A DNA stretch of 64,000 nt from Citrus sinensis (GCF_022201045.2 NC_068560.1:25127501-25191500); one strand, 5' to 3'; numbered from the stretch's first letter, positions 45,240-57,354 are shown. The notes: generated by a model not told the origin, from the sequence alone. Numbers and translations are program-made.

Positions 45240-47522
45240 TAAAATAATAATAATATTATTTTATTATTTTTTCTTTTCCCTTTGTGGTGTGGCACCACTC
45301 TTTTTCTTCTTTTTTTTTTCTTTGTCCCAGTCAAAGAAGGAAGCAACACCTCCTTCTTCAAAATGGGCGGGCCCGCCATCTACAAGGGTGGTGCCTACAT
45401 GCCATTTTTGTTATTCTCTCACTTGGAAATTAGATTGAGAACCATTCAATTTCCACACCATCATTTCTACTTCGTCATTATCATGTTGCTTAAGTTTCTG
45501 TAAGGCCACAAGAGAATCCATTCCATACAAACTTATCAACATTGATCGGTTTAGTCAAAACATCTGCTAGGTTCTCCTTCGTATAAATTTTTTGTAAATC
45601 CACACTTCTGTCTTCCACTAATTCTCAAACGAAGTTATACTAAACTCCTATGTGCTTTGTCTTGGAATGAAATGCTGTCTTCCACTATGATTGTTACAAA
45701 ATACATGAATTTTCTTTTGTTTGTGTCTGAACTCCTCCAATAACCTTTGTATCCAAATAAATTCCCTGCAAGCTTTTGTAGCTGCCATGTATTCTGCTTC
45801 TGTTGTGGATAAAGTCACAATAGTCTAAAATTTTGAACACCAGCTTACAACTCCTCCTGCAAGTATAAACACATAGCCAATAGTGAATTTTCTTTTATCA
45901 AGGTCTCCTGCCAAATCTAAATCCACATAGTCCTTGACAGTAAATTCTGATCCTCGGTAACATAATGCAACCTTTGATGTTCCTTTGATGTATCTTAGGA
46001 TCCTCTTCATAGTTTTCCAATGCTCTCTACTAGGACTCGCCATGTATCGACTAACTGCTTCTACTGCTTGTGCAATGTCTGGTTTTGTACAAATCATAGC
46101 GAACAATATACTTCTCACTGCTGATGTATACGGTATTCGAGACATCTCATTCCTCTCTGCTTCATTGTTAGGATACATACTTGAGGATAATTTGAAATTA
46201 ACTAGAAGTGGGGTAGAAATTGGCTTACAATCTTGCATGTTGAAGCACCGCATTTTTTTCAAGTAATTCTTTTGAGAAAGCCAAATCTTCATGTTATTTC
46301 TGTCTCGGTAAATCTGCAATCCAAAAATCTTTTTTGTTAGTCCCAAGTCCTTTATTTCAAACTCCCTAGCCAATTATGCCTTCAACTCTTGGACTTAATC
46401 TTTGTTGGGGTCTGCTACCAACATGTGATCCACATACAACAGCAAAATAATAAAATCATTATCTTCAAACCTCTTGTAATATGCTCAATGATCTAAATTG
46501 AGTCTGTTGTATCCAAGACTCATGATGAAGGAATCAAATCTCTTGTAACAATACCTCGGTGCCTGATTGAGACCGTATAGAGATTTATTCAACCAGTAAA
46601 CCAAGTTCTTTTTTCCTATTTCAGCAAAACCTTCTGGTTGGAGCATATAAATCTCTTCTTCAAGTTCTCTATGAAAAAATAAAGTTTTTCACATCTAACT
46701 GTTCTAGATATAGGTCAAATGTAGCACATATCGCCAATACTACTTTGACTGTCGTGAGTCAGACCACCAGAGAAAATATATCGTTAAAGTCAATACATTC
46801 TTTTTTAGGATATCCTTTTACCACCAATCTTGCACGATACTGCTCTACTTGGTCATTGCCATCACACTTGATCTTGTAGACCCATTTATTTCCAATGACT
46901 TTTTTTCAATGTGGTTGTGGTACAAGTTCCCATGTTTTATTTTTGTGTAGAGCTTCATTTTCTTCGTGCATTACTATCATTCACAAAGCAACATTTGGCT
47001 GTTTAAAGTTTCATGGAAAGTTGATAGCTCTTCATCCTCTATTAGAAGACAATATGCAACATTGATCTATGACATACTCTAAGTGCCAAATTAGCGGTCG
47101 TCTCTCACGAGTTGACCGACGAACTTTTGGAGCCTCGGACTCGACTGGTACTTGTTCCTCGTGCTCTAGTGCTCCTTCAGAAAAATTTGAATCTTCTAGA
47201 TTATTTTCCACATATATTGGCAAAGTCACTAACTTTTCCTTTACAATGCCATCATCCTCATCTCTCTTTCGCAGTTGATCTTCTACAAAGAACATCTCTG
47301 CTAATAACGATATTGTGGGCAGTGGGGTCCCATAGCCGATACCCCTTCACTCCATCAGCAAACCTTAAGAAGATATATCTTCTAGATTTTGGATCCAGCT
47401 TTATTCTTTCTTGGGCATTGTACATGCATATACATGACATCCAAATACATATAGATGAGAGTAATCAACTGGCTTTCTAGTCTACATATCTATCAGTGTC
47501 TTTAACTCAATTGCATAACCGT
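45240..47522 (-). mobile_element. Degenerate Ty1/Copia retrotransposon fragment
   Basis: Minus-strand pol remnants in order: integrase C-terminal type (KPVDYSHLYVFGCHVYA-like, about 47350-47500, then LDPKSRRYIFLRFADGVKGYRLWDP), a linker ending VRRSTRERR, reverse transcriptase (LVDPNKD-like, about 46400-46950, multiple stops), and the RT/RNase H part at 45825-46373 (EIKDLGLTKKIFGLQI, KPDIAQAVEAVSRYM, LRYIKGTS). At 45500-45830 comes the RNase H end (TLSTTEAEYMAATKACREFIW). Stops and frameshifts are frequent. Gag, protease and both LTRs are not recognisable. The fragment separates two ends of an F-box pseudogene. Confidence 0.85.
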
Positions 47523-47617
47523 CCCTATTAAAATTAACGGTTGGCAATCAAATTTATGATATCACGACGAAGATCAGATCATGACTGCCTTTCAATCGCG
47601 TTGATGCCAGTAGCCAT
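47523..47617 (-). pseudogene. F-box/DUF295 pseudogene C, 5' part
   Basis: The ATG at 47617 is followed by an F-box start resembling the other copies (SDLRRDIINLIANR), with an in-frame TGA just before SDL. The likeness ends abruptly at about 47523, where Copia sequence begins. Confidence 0.6.
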
Positions 47618-48626
47618 TGACAAACCGGTTGAGTCTGGGACACTCAATGTAACAGCTTAGCTTATAAAAGAAAAAAAGCCCAGCTACTGAAAATCAGACC
47701 CAAAATTAACGGCCTCTAAGTTGGTTGAACTGCAAGTTTTAATAATCTCTTCTGTCATTTGGACGTAAACACCAATCTCCCAAATAAAAAACCATGAATA
47801 ACTCCAGCAACACCACCGATAGCGTGCATGCTAATTCACTAGTTATAAAATTTATGGGTATAACTCATACTAAAAAACCTAGCATAAAAGTTGAGGGTTG
47901 GATCAAACTTATATTTTTACTTAGTTCCATAACTAGTCTCATATGCTTTGTTTGATTTTGTCACGATTAGTGATATTTTAGCCCCTTACTTTATCCCTTA
48001 AGCCCTCACTTTTTAATTTAACCCGTCTATTTTTACAAATGCTCCTATTAAATTTTTTTTTTCTTTTGTCTCTTGTCCACCCTCTCTTTCCTCTCAATTA
48101 GACATTGCCTTCCAATATTACCGATCATTGCAGGAACAAAACTTTCTTCTATAAGATGGCTTATTCATCATCAGCTATTGCTAATAAAATAATATATTAG
48201 AATATATATCTCTTTAATTTTGTTTGGTCTGTATAGGATGTTGTACTCTATAGGATGTTTTTTAGATTTGTATTTGTTAGACCATATGTTAAGAGGACAA
48301 GTCAGAATCAGAAACAATTACGGGAATACGATGCTTTCAATTGCTGAATTGTTGGCCATGTTATGGCAGCTGAAATGGTGTCGAAGAAACATTCAGATTT
48401 GAATGGGGTTGTAAGCCAATGCGTCTGGATACGTTTTCATTGAGGTTGCTCGGTTTGAGAGAGAGAGTATGTGCAGACCACAAAAAGGGAAAAAAATTAA
48501 TAAGGGTAATTCTAAAATTAAGCAATTAATTAAAAAGTGGGTCTAAAGATAATTTGTTAATCGTACACTTATGCCTACTCGAAGGCACAGAACTCTGAGA
48601 CCATGATGATGGTTTAAAAGCCCCGG
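47618..48626. other. Intergenic DNA, no gene seen
   Basis: A+T-rich. The frame at 48220-48402 has no family likeness. It probably contains the 3'-UTR of the minus-strand CWC16 gene near 48560-48626. Confidence 0.4.
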
Positions 48627-49481
48627 TCAGCGGTTGGATGCCGCAGCTGTATTGATTTTCCTTCTATTGGCTTCTAGCTCCAGTCGTTTCGTATTTGATA
48701 CCGAGGAACCAGAAAAGATTGAAGCAGCGTTGATCAAAACTTTCTTGTCCTTTCTATTTTTCTCAAACTTATTGGAAGAAAGAAACTTAACACGTGCTGC
48801 AGCGGCAGCATCTTCTTTACTCGCCGGAAGAAGCCGTAAGCCAAGCCCCAATTTTCTTGAAGCAGCCTCCTCTTCCGCGACTCTTTTCTTTTGAGGTCTA
48901 AGTTTGGCCCTGAGAGCCCTATTTAGGGCATAGTCGTCCGAATATCTGGCATCAGATTTTCTCTTCATGAGCACTAGTCCTGGTTCAGCTTCTTTCTTCC
49001 TCTGCAAATCTGCTTTCTCGTGCTCAAGGCAAAAAAAAGCATCCGAATAAAGCTTAGCCCTTTCTTCATCCGTAAGCAGTTCAATAGTCTCTACATCCTC
49101 AACGTCAAACTCCTCGATCTTTCGCCGAGCCCCACTTACGATTACATACTCACAGTTCTTCGGATCTATTTGGATAACAATCTGATGCTTGCAGCAAGGG
49201 GACTTCATCGTAAAGCTCCATATCTTTGTAGAGTAATAATTTCCCACTTGCTTTTTTTCAGCATTGAAACGGACACCCTTTGCTATCATAGAATCATTGC
49301 ATCCTTCGCACCATATATTGAAAGGCATTTCGAACCTTATGATCAAAATGCCCTCATCTAATTTTCTTGCTCTTTCCCTCAAAGCATGCTGACCATGGAA
49401 CTTGTTTAAAGAACCCTGATTTGGAGTCCATTCTGGAGGATAGTAAAAGTTATCTGCTCTAGCAGCAGCCAGAGAAGACAT
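48627..49481 (-). CDS. CWC16/CCDC130 (YJU2B-type) splicing factor, intronless
   Basis: Uninterrupted 284-aa frame on the minus strand, start ATG at 49481. The N-terminal CWC16 domain is well conserved: SSLAAARADNFYYPPEW (2-18), LNKFHGQHALRERARKLD (25-42), and the Cys pairs C58/C61 (IWCEGC) and C96/C97 (SPCCKH) that form a zinc site, then IDPKNCEYVIVSGARRK and FDVEDVETIEL. The family's Yju2/Cwc16 members act at the catalytic steps of pre-mRNA splicing; the CCDC130 branch is nuclear and less studied. The C-terminal third is lysine-, arginine- and alanine-rich and disordered. The gene is intronless among pseudogenes, so either this is the normal gene structure or it is a retrocopy with an open frame. 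Confidence 0.9.
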   Translation of the reverse strand: MSSLAAARADNFYYPPEWTPNQGSLNKFHGQHALRERARKLDEGILIIRFEMPFNIWCEGCNDSMIAKGVRFNAEKKQVGNYYSTKIWSFTMKSPCCKHQIVIQIDPKNCEYVIVSGARRKIEEFDVEDVETIELLTDEERAKLYSDAFFCLEHEKADLQRKKEAEPGLVLMKRKSDARYSDDYALNRALRAKLRPQKKRVAEEEAASRKLGLGLRLLPASKEDAAAAARVKFLSSNKFEKNRKDKKVLINAASIFSGSSVSNTKRLELEANRRKINTAAASNR

Positions 49482-50529
49482 TCTTTTTTCTTCTAGTTTT
49501 CAAGATCAAGATCGCCTTTGGGTTTGCTTTCGATAAATTGTTATATCTTATACGTATTATGTATATGTGTATATATATAAGTGTGTGTGTGTTTATTCCG
49601 ATTACAAGTTTGAAACGGTGATTGATTATCACTGACTTCTTCTAAGGGTAGGATTTCACTGTAGTATAATGGAAATATTGTTAGTTAGGTAATGCTATTG
49701 AAAGAGGTTTTCTGATCTTATATCAAGAGAAGATCTTAATTCTTTATAATATTATATTTTGTATCATATATAATGAATTTCCTGCTGAATTTGATACTCA
49801 TTTTAATTATTATATCATGATGTGCTGTTACCTGTTAGCCTGTTAACTTGTAAGACAGGCGCACGAAAAAATAATAATAATAATAATAAAAGTAAAAATA
49901 ATAACACAAAGAGACAAAACCCTCGATGACAATGGGACTTGAGGATGCTTGTTATTTGATGCCGATGGCTAAGTAGTCAAAGAATTTGACGAGAACATTA
50001 ATTGGTTACTCACTATACTTCAAATTAAATAATTGATTTGAATCGACCACTAATATTTGATGACTCGAAATTTGATGACCACCAATATTGCTCGACAGAA
50101 TCCCATATTGTTCGCTTGATTCGAATGAAGATTAAAATTGCTGCATATTTTTCAAGAAGCTAGAAAATTTTGGGAAGAATTCATATATCATCAATTGTTT
50201 TATCAAGAGCCAATGTTCTCCTACCCATGCGATTCATAAAAAGGGGAAAAAATCCATTATGTTCACCTAACAATCATGGTTTGATCAATAATCCAATCAG
50301 TAGAGCACTCATTTTGATGTAGGCTTACCACTTGAGAGTGATGCTATACTTACTTAGATGAGATACTTAATTTGTATCTGAACTAATGTGTCACCAATTA
50401 AAATTCCCTATTTAAATTAAAAATAACAGTTATATTGTAATAATTATCTATTATTTGAACCAATCAAATACTGACACATTCCTTGCGATACAAACTAAGT
50501 ATTTCAACAAGTAAATATAGCATTATTGA
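49482..50529. other. Promoter region of the CWC16 gene and intergenic DNA
   Basis: Runs of TATATATAAG and GTGTGTGTGT (about 49570-49592) lie 90-110 nt upstream of the ATG, and an (AAT)n run lies at 49869-49888. No other gene was recognised. Confidence 0.4.
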
Positions 50530-51530
50530 CTACTTGAATGGTTTGAGCGTTTTTTGAGGAGGTTGAATCCAAATCTTCGTTAGGTTCCTTTCAACGCAGT
50601 CATCATAATCACGAATCTTGGGACCAAATCTTGATGAGTAATTACCTTTTAAGGATTTCGGAGGACCAAATCTTGGCAAGTAATCAACCTTCAACAGATT
50701 CCGGACATGATAAGAGGGATCTATAATCAATGGTGGCTTTAAGTATAAATGAACTAGGTGGTCGCCTAAGGCCCACGATTCTGAGAAAACCATATTTTTT
50801 TGTTACTTCTATGATAATACTTAAATTTTTTAAGTTAGATACAATAGGAAAGCCTATTTTTTAAACTTCTCTTTAATTAATAATTATTCTACAATCAAAA
50901 TTTTCTTGTATAGATTCTATAATTATAACCTTAATATTAAAGAGTTACAATTAATAATATTGACTAACTAAGAATTCATTCATTATTATTTTTCCAAGAC
51001 AAAAATTATTTATTTATTTTACATTAATAATTTTCTTGCAGTCTTCTCCACAAAGAAAATAATTACATTTATTGGCTCATTTTTTTAAGTGAAAAAACAT
51101 TTTCTTGAAATAATGGTTAACTTCTTGACTATTTTTCTTCTTTGAAATTTCTTCGGATTCCGTTGATTATTGTCGAAATTTTAAAACTCTTTTATATTTC
51201 TTTGAGTATTGAAGTTCTTGAATATAAGAAAACCTCACAAAAAAATTTTACCTAAGGCTCCTTGTGCTCTAGGGCAGGTCCTGACTATAATTTTATAGGA
51301 GCCGAAATCAAACCGATGCATTGTGGTTCCACTATTTCACGATTCCGGAAGTTCAATGATCTTGTCGGTGAAAGGTGTGTACAAGAATAGGGAAGATCTA
51401 ACCTTGTCCTTTTCTCTTAAGAAAAGAACCCAATCTTGTTTCGAATCAAGTGGTATTGCATTAACCACCTTTTTCCTTTCTGGTTTTAATGCTGTAGTTC
51501 CGAATTATACAGACAAACTGATACTTGAAT
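50530..51530 (-). pseudogene. F-box/DUF295 remnant F, interrupted by a hAT-type element
   Basis: The C-terminal part (50530-50728: VRNLLKVDYLPRFGPP, YDDCVERNLTKIWIQPPQ) and the part right of 51285 join across the element into one DUF295-like stretch (HRFDFGSYKIIDPSYHVRN). Beyond about 51330 an upstream segment follows (LDSKQDWVLFLREKD-like, IIELPES), with about 230 residues missing between, so a deletion preceded or followed the insertion. Confidence 0.7.
50729..51284. mobile_element. 556-bp non-autonomous hAT-type element
   Basis: Related to 11306-12095: left end AATGGTGGCTTTAAGTATAAA, right end TAGGGCAGGTCCTGA, with the shared GGTCGCCTAAGGCCC block near the left. An 8-bp target duplication with one mismatch flanks it (CTATAATC 50721-50728, CTATAATT 51285-51292). 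It is inserted in an F-box remnant. Confidence 0.75.
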
Positions 51531-52088
51531 ATAAAGTGTTTCATACATAATATAAGGTATATACTAGATGATAGGAAAATATCTCACATAAGGTAAAAAG
51601 GAATTATACACTAAAAATAAATCATAACTTTTAAGTTTGAATTAGGTCCATAAATTTTGTTTCTTTTGTCAAAAAGATTTTATCAATTTGTAATTTTTCC
51701 TTAGTTAAATGAATGAAACTAGCTCTTATTAAGATTATATTTGGTGTTAAAAATATCATTATAGGAAAAGTGATCGTTGAAATGATAATATATAGATCAA
51801 AAGTATAAGTTATGATTTTTTTTTTTTTCTAAATTGAAAATTTCTACAAGAATTCTATGAAATCATTCTTGAATGGACGATCATAGTAGGTATCCTAGTA
51901 ATTATATGGATAGAAAGGGAATTAGGCCAGAATATGCCGTCGGTTTGGTTTATCCTTTTGCAAGGATTTAGAAAGGATAGTAATAATAACAAAAACCAAT
52001 AACAACTCAAAATTTGGTTTATCCGTTCGATAAGTATTGTTTATATTTTAAGCAGCATCGTATAAAAAGTTTATATATTAATAATATC
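51531..52088. other. Intergenic DNA within the F-box cluster
   Basis: A+T-rich, no gene or defined repeat recognised. Confidence 0.4.
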
Positions 52089-52300
52089 CTAGCAAAGATT
52101 ACCCAACAAAATGTTACCGTGAGACTCAAGAAAACAGTTAAATAATCCATCCACGTACACCACATTTTCAGCGAGTCCATAATGAGCATCGATCCAAAAA
52201 TCTTTCGAGGTTATATCTCCCCGTCTACATATGCTGATACAATACTCTTCACATTCTACAGCCCATATTGCAAATATCATACAATCTGATCGGATGAAAA
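52089..52300 (-). pseudogene. F-box/DUF295 fragment G
   Basis: About 60 residues (FAIWAVECEEYCISICRRGD, AENVVYVDGLFNCFLES) align with residues about 155-215 of copy E. They are flanked on the right by sequence matching the 3' flanks of other copies (GATGAAAACACCACGTGG at about 52538). It is not collinear with remnant F, so it is a separate copy. Confidence 0.7.
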
Positions 52301-52799
52301 GTTGTCAATATTTTATGGTCATCGTTGGTCCGAAATTACATCCTATTTTATGATCAGAGATGGATATTACTTTTATTGAGCTCGAAATCTTTGACTTAAA
52401 CTCCTTGTCTATATGAGAAGGTAGGGATTTTTCCTCTTCACCTATGCAAGATTTATCATTTCTGGATCGAAATATTATGTTGAACCTTAATTGATCAAGA
52501 ACATAAGTACTCGTATACCTTGTGAGATATAAATTTTGTTGATGAAAACACCACGTGGCCCACACACTTATTTTATTTTTGGTAATTTAGTATTTTTATT
52601 TAATCAATTGTGTTTTGTCTTATTACATTAGTTTATACAAAATAATTTGTTCACAGCTATAGCATTACCAATTCTATATAAGATAATTTCATAAGATTAA
52701 GAAAAACATAAAAACTTAAAGAGCATGCATAAACTTAAGTTTGCAGCCACTCTTTTCATTCCCATCATAATCAAATCACAAATCTACAAATTAAGAATT
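52301..52799. other. Duplicated 3' flank of F-box copies
   Basis: Resembles 42290-42660 and 54900-55310. No gene. Confidence 0.55.
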
Positions 52800-53743
52800 A
52801 ATTCTAATTTTTTGATCTTCTCAAGGGTTGCCGAATCCAAATGCTGAACAAGCCCTTATCCTCCCAGTCTTCATAATCCCGAACTCTTGGGGCAACTTTT
52901 CGTGAGCCACTTTCAACAGGCTTCCGGATGAATTCACTGCGTAGATCACGGCGATTAGAACAGGCCACAAAACGATGTATTGTGCTTTCAAATCCTCTCC
53001 CCTTTCTCTATCATCCAAGCTGACCGATTAAATATGGAAACACGATATCTAGAACTGTTAACATCACCACCAAAAATCAAAAGGCTTCCATCATACTCAA
53101 TCAAGCGAATTTTTTCAAGTCTACATGAAGGTGGATACGGGAGTTGTTCCCACTTTCCGGACGCGGCATTAAGGGCGCAAATAGCAGTCGGAGAAAAGAA
53201 AGAACAGTAAAGGAATCCATTCACGTACACCACATTCTCCAGGTCTACATACACTAATACGATTTTTCTCCCCGCTACCTACCCATATTACAAAAATCGC
53301 ACAATCAGGAGAAACTGGAGTCGTCGAGAAGGTTGCTTTGGCGATACTATACTTGCGCAATACAGGAAGGTTAATGATCTTATCAGTAAAGGGTGAGTAG
53401 AAAAAGAGTGAAGAACGTTTTCGCCTCCTGGAAATAATGTTCTTATTTCCCAAGAAAAACACCCAATCATGTTTTGAATCAAGTGGCATTGCACCAAAAA
53501 AGTTTCTCCTGTTTCTGTCACCATTGAAAACAGCGTACTTTTATTTGCGGCAAGGGTCGTAGAGATAACATAAGTGTGAATTATAACCCATCAACCATGG
53601 AAATTTATCTATATATTGGATGTTTGCTGCTCGCCGAATCTTGCAAACCGCCTGATTATATAAAGACGGCTGACGATTAAATTTATGATATCAAGAGGAA
53701 GATCATACCATGATCGCCTTTCAAGCTTCGGCTTCTTCGCCAT
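52800..53743 (-). pseudogene. F-box/DUF295 pseudogene D
   Basis: The start at 53743 (MAKKPKLERRSWYDLPLDIINLIVSRLYII) is followed by a deletion in the F-box, then stops near the next block. Three frames carry the rest: LDSKHDWVFFLGNKNIISRRRKR (53169-53489), NVVYVNGFLYCSFFSPTAI (52988-53254) and the C-terminal part with FSIWIRQPLRRSKN near 52800. Several indels make it non-coding. Flanks match copies B and E. Confidence 0.85.
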
Positions 53744-55311
53744 TGAACAACAAAATTTAGGGTTTTTCTTTTTTTTAAACAGTGCCTATATATGTAGTTT
53801 TGTTTCCTTTAACAAATTGGAAACGGGAAGGCCCAAGTGCTTGACCATGTACGAATCACTCCGGGCTAAAAAACTAAAACTTTGGCCTTCGCTGCAGATC
53901 TAGTACTTATAACAAGAATGAAATCTTGTATTTACTGTATCATAATCCAGCTATAATCCTGATTTATATTTACTTCTTCAAATAACATATCTTCAACCTT
54001 GGCTGGCCCTGTAGATAAGCTGTTATTATTCTGATCATTATCTAAACTCTTGACAGGCAAAATCTGTTTAGTCTTGCTCTGCATTGAAGTCTTTACTTAT
54101 CTGTTAAGCATTTGTTGAGTCACAATGTGGGCTTCATTTTGACATATGCAGATGGATAAGGATTCGGTATTAAGGTTTTTACTAAGTATTGAATCAATAA
54201 TTGTTAGATAAAAGGAATGAAAAAATAAAATGAAAAATAAATTATTACTCAGCAAAAGCTCGGCGTAAAATGTTGGACATATATTATTTTGAATAGAGCT
54301 ACTAACACTCTAAAAAAAATCTTATAAACAGCTTCGCATGTTATGTTTAAATTTTATTCATAATTAAATTATATTTTAATGAATAATGTTATACTTCCCA
54401 ACTAGTATCCCAACTATGTGAAATTAAACCTTTCACGTAGGCTAGAAACAACATAAGCAACAAATGATTTTCTTTTACAAATAATGAAAGCCGACAGATG
54501 AGAAAAGATGAATTCTCTGGGGTGTGTGTGTGTGTGTGTGTTTTTTTTTTTTTTAATGTAGAATCTAGCAAGTTTTCACTATTCTTTTCTTTTCCATCAC
54601 AATCGAAGGGCACTATATGAAACCGTTATTATTTTTTTATAACATTAATAATGTAATAAATATGTGCCGTTGAATTTAATCAATGATACATATTATTTCT
54701 ATTCATGAAAAATTTTAATTATTTAAAAATATTCTACCGGATTAAAACCAGTTAAAACACGTTGTTTAAATTTTAAAAAGAAAAGAAAAAAGAGATGATG
54801 AATGCTTCAAATTTTGAGGACAATGTAACTCTATGATCAGAGTTGTATACAAATTATTGTTGTGGTCGATATCTTAATTTGACTTAAGTTCCTTGTTTTT
54901 ATGAGAAGCTGGAAATTTCTCCCCTTCACCCCAGTCATCATTTATCATTTCTCGATCGGTGTATTATGTTGAACATTAATTGACATAAGTACTCATTAAT
55001 TCGTGCAATATAGATTTTGCTGATGAAAACACCACGTGGCCCACACACAACCTATTTTTTCATTATAATTACTAGTTCTTATTCGATCAATACAAAATAA
55101 TTTGTTCGCAGCTACAACATCACCTATTCTATATAGAACAATATCATAAAATTAACAAAAAAATAGAAAAAACTTAAAGAGCATGAATAAACTTAAAAAC
55201 AGAATAAGGTAAATAAGAAAATTACCACGTAATTGAGGAGGTAGAATCCAAAGTTTGCAGCCACTCTTTTCCTTCCCATCATAATCAAATCATTAATCTA
55301 CAAATTAAGAA
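53744..55311. other. Duplicated flanks between F-box copies D and E
   Basis: About 53810-54160 matches 43850-44150, 54290-54610 matches 41430-41760, and 54900-55310 matches 42290-42665. It contains (TG)n followed by T(n) at 54525-54554. No gene. Confidence 0.6.
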
Positions 55312-56409
55312 TTAATTCAAATTTATTGATCTTCTCACGGGGGGCTGAATCCAAATTTGGGTCATGTACTCCTCCTCCTCCTTCGAATATTCATAACCCC
55401 GAACTCTCGGAGCAACCTTTGATGAGTCACTTTCAACAGGCTTCCGAATAAATTCTCTGCATACATCACGGATGTAAGAATAGCGACCGAACCAATGTAC
55501 TGTGTTTGCAAATGCACTCCCCTTTTCTACAGGAACCCACAAGCATGAAGCACCCGTGAACAAAACCCTATCATCCAAGCTTTCAATTTCAAACCAATCC
55601 ATTTGTGACCGATTAAATGTGAAAACACGATATCCAGAACCATCAACAACTTTACCAAAAATCAAAAGGCTTCCATCATACTCAGTCAAGTATTTATACA
55701 TAAATAAAATCGACGGTGGATATGGCAGTATTTCCAAATTTTGGGACGCAACGTTATAGGCAACAATAGCTTCTAGAGAAAAGAAGGAACAGTAAAGGAA
55801 TCCATCCGCACACACCAGATTTTTAACATATCGATAATTATCTTGAAACCGGAGCTCAGTCCAGGTTGTATCTCCAGGTCTACAAATGCTAATACAACTT
55901 ATCTCCATGATACCTACCCATGTTACAAAAACCACACAATCTGGAGAAATAGGAGTCGCTGAGAAGGTTGCTTTGGCGATACTAAACTCGCGCCATGCAG
56001 GAAGGTTAATGATCTGATCAGCAAAAGGTGAGTAGAAAAAGAGTGGAGAACATTTTCGACCCCCGGAATTAACGTTTTTCTCTCCCTCGAATAGCACCCA
56101 ACCATGTTTTGAATCAAGTGGCCTTGCACCTAAAAGTGTTGTTCTGTTTTTGTCACTATTGAAAACAGTGTATTTTTGTTTGTGACAAGGGTCGTACAGA
56201 TAACATGAGTGAGAATTATAACCCATCAACCACGGAAATTTATCCCTAGATTGGATGTCTGCCGCTCGCCATCTCTTGCAAACCGCCCGGAAACGAATTT
56301 GATAAACAACATAAAGACGGCTGACGATTGAATTTATGATTTCAAGAGGAAGATCAGACCATGATCCCCTTTCAAGCTTCTGCTTCTTCTCCTTGATGCC
56401 GCCGGCCAT
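55312..56409 (-). CDS. F-box protein with DUF295 (KIB1-4 beta-propeller) domain, copy E
   Basis: The only intact member of the cluster: one exon, 365 aa, start ATG at 56409. An N-terminal basic stretch (KEKKQKLER) is followed by the F-box at about residues 17-55 (SWSDLPLEIINSIVSRL, VYQIRFRAVCKRWRAADI), then the propeller domain at about 75-345. Repeated blades are visible in YLYDPCHKQKYTVF, LDSKHGWVLFEGEKN, SPLFFYSPFADQIINLP, WTELRFQDNYRYVKN, ADGFLYCSFFSLEAI, DWFEIESLDDRVLF and a C-terminal TQIWIQPPVRR. F-box proteins are SCF ubiquitin-ligase substrate receptors, and the F-box binds SKP1/ASK. The substrate is unknown. A 6.1-kb MULE lies 172 bp upstream, inside its promoter region, so expression may be altered. 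Confidence 0.88.
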   Translation of the reverse strand: MAGGIKEKKQKLERGSWSDLPLEIINSIVSRLYVVYQIRFRAVCKRWRAADIQSRDKFPWLMGYNSHSCYLYDPCHKQKYTVFNSDKNRTTLLGARPLDSKHGWVLFEGEKNVNSGGRKCSPLFFYSPFADQIINLPAWREFSIAKATFSATPISPDCVVFVTWVGIMEISCISICRPGDTTWTELRFQDNYRYVKNLVCADGFLYCSFFSLEAIVAYNVASQNLEILPYPPSILFMYKYLTEYDGSLLIFGKVVDGSGYRVFTFNRSQMDWFEIESLDDRVLFTGASCLWVPVEKGSAFANTVHWFGRYSYIRDVCREFIRKPVESDSSKVAPRVRGYEYSKEEEEYMTQIWIQPPVRRSINLN

Positions 56410-57354
56410 TGCACAACAAAATTGAATCTCCCATGGTAAACTTCTTGGTGTTATCGGAAGGATTTAGGGCTTTTTTTCCCCTCTTAATGAATTGGAAATG
56501 GGAAGGCCCAAGGGCTTGACCCGTCTTCGAGTCATTCCGGGCTTAAAATTAAAATTTGGGCTTTGCTATAGGTCTAGTGTGGGGTTATTTTTAGAAATCT
56601 CCCCTGAGATTAATATAATTTCACTTAGATGACGAGATTGATTATATTCTCACTTACCTCCCCTACCGTTAGTATACATACGGTTTGATCGTTAGTTGAC
56701 GATGGCAAAAATGTAAAAGATAAGGTGAAATTCTTAAAAAATCTAATAACAATAAAAAAATAGTTTAAAATCTATTGGATAATTATATTAACCGATTACA
56801 CACAATATCAATTGTGTAAAAGAGTGTATTTCTCTTTCCCTTCTCTTTCCCCAGCACAAACAAACAATGGATGACATTCTCTCATAATTTTCACTCCACT
56901 CCTTTACTCTCATTTGCTGGAACAAAAAGAAATACACATCAAAAGCATATATAACCCATGAAGAAGAAAAACATGGGTGGTCGGAGAAGGCCACCGACCG
57001 GTACGATCGACGGCGGCCAGAATATGCTACTGGTATTGGAGTTTGTAAGAGGTTAGTTACTTTATCAAAGTCTAAAATTTTTAAATACCTTATTTTTCTT
57101 ATTTTTGGAGATTTTATAAGTGGTTGTTGGTAGAAAAATTTATTAAAAGGAGAATGGGTTTAGCCATATATGGCCATGAGTTGGAAAAATTTAATTAATA
57201 GTTATTTTATGTTTGTGATTTACACCATACATAGTGTAATAAGGTATATAAAGCCAATAATTTATTATTGTTATGCAAATGGGTGTGTAAAATAGAAGTA
57301 CTCTTAGCTATAATTTTTATTTTTCCCGCCAAAGTTTGGTTAAGTTGATATGTT

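Noticed and set aside
45085..45503. Phe-rich 117-aa and 73-aa frames on the plus strand
   Set aside because: Low-complexity T-rich DNA at the edge of the Copia fragment and F-box remnant, no likeness to a protein family.
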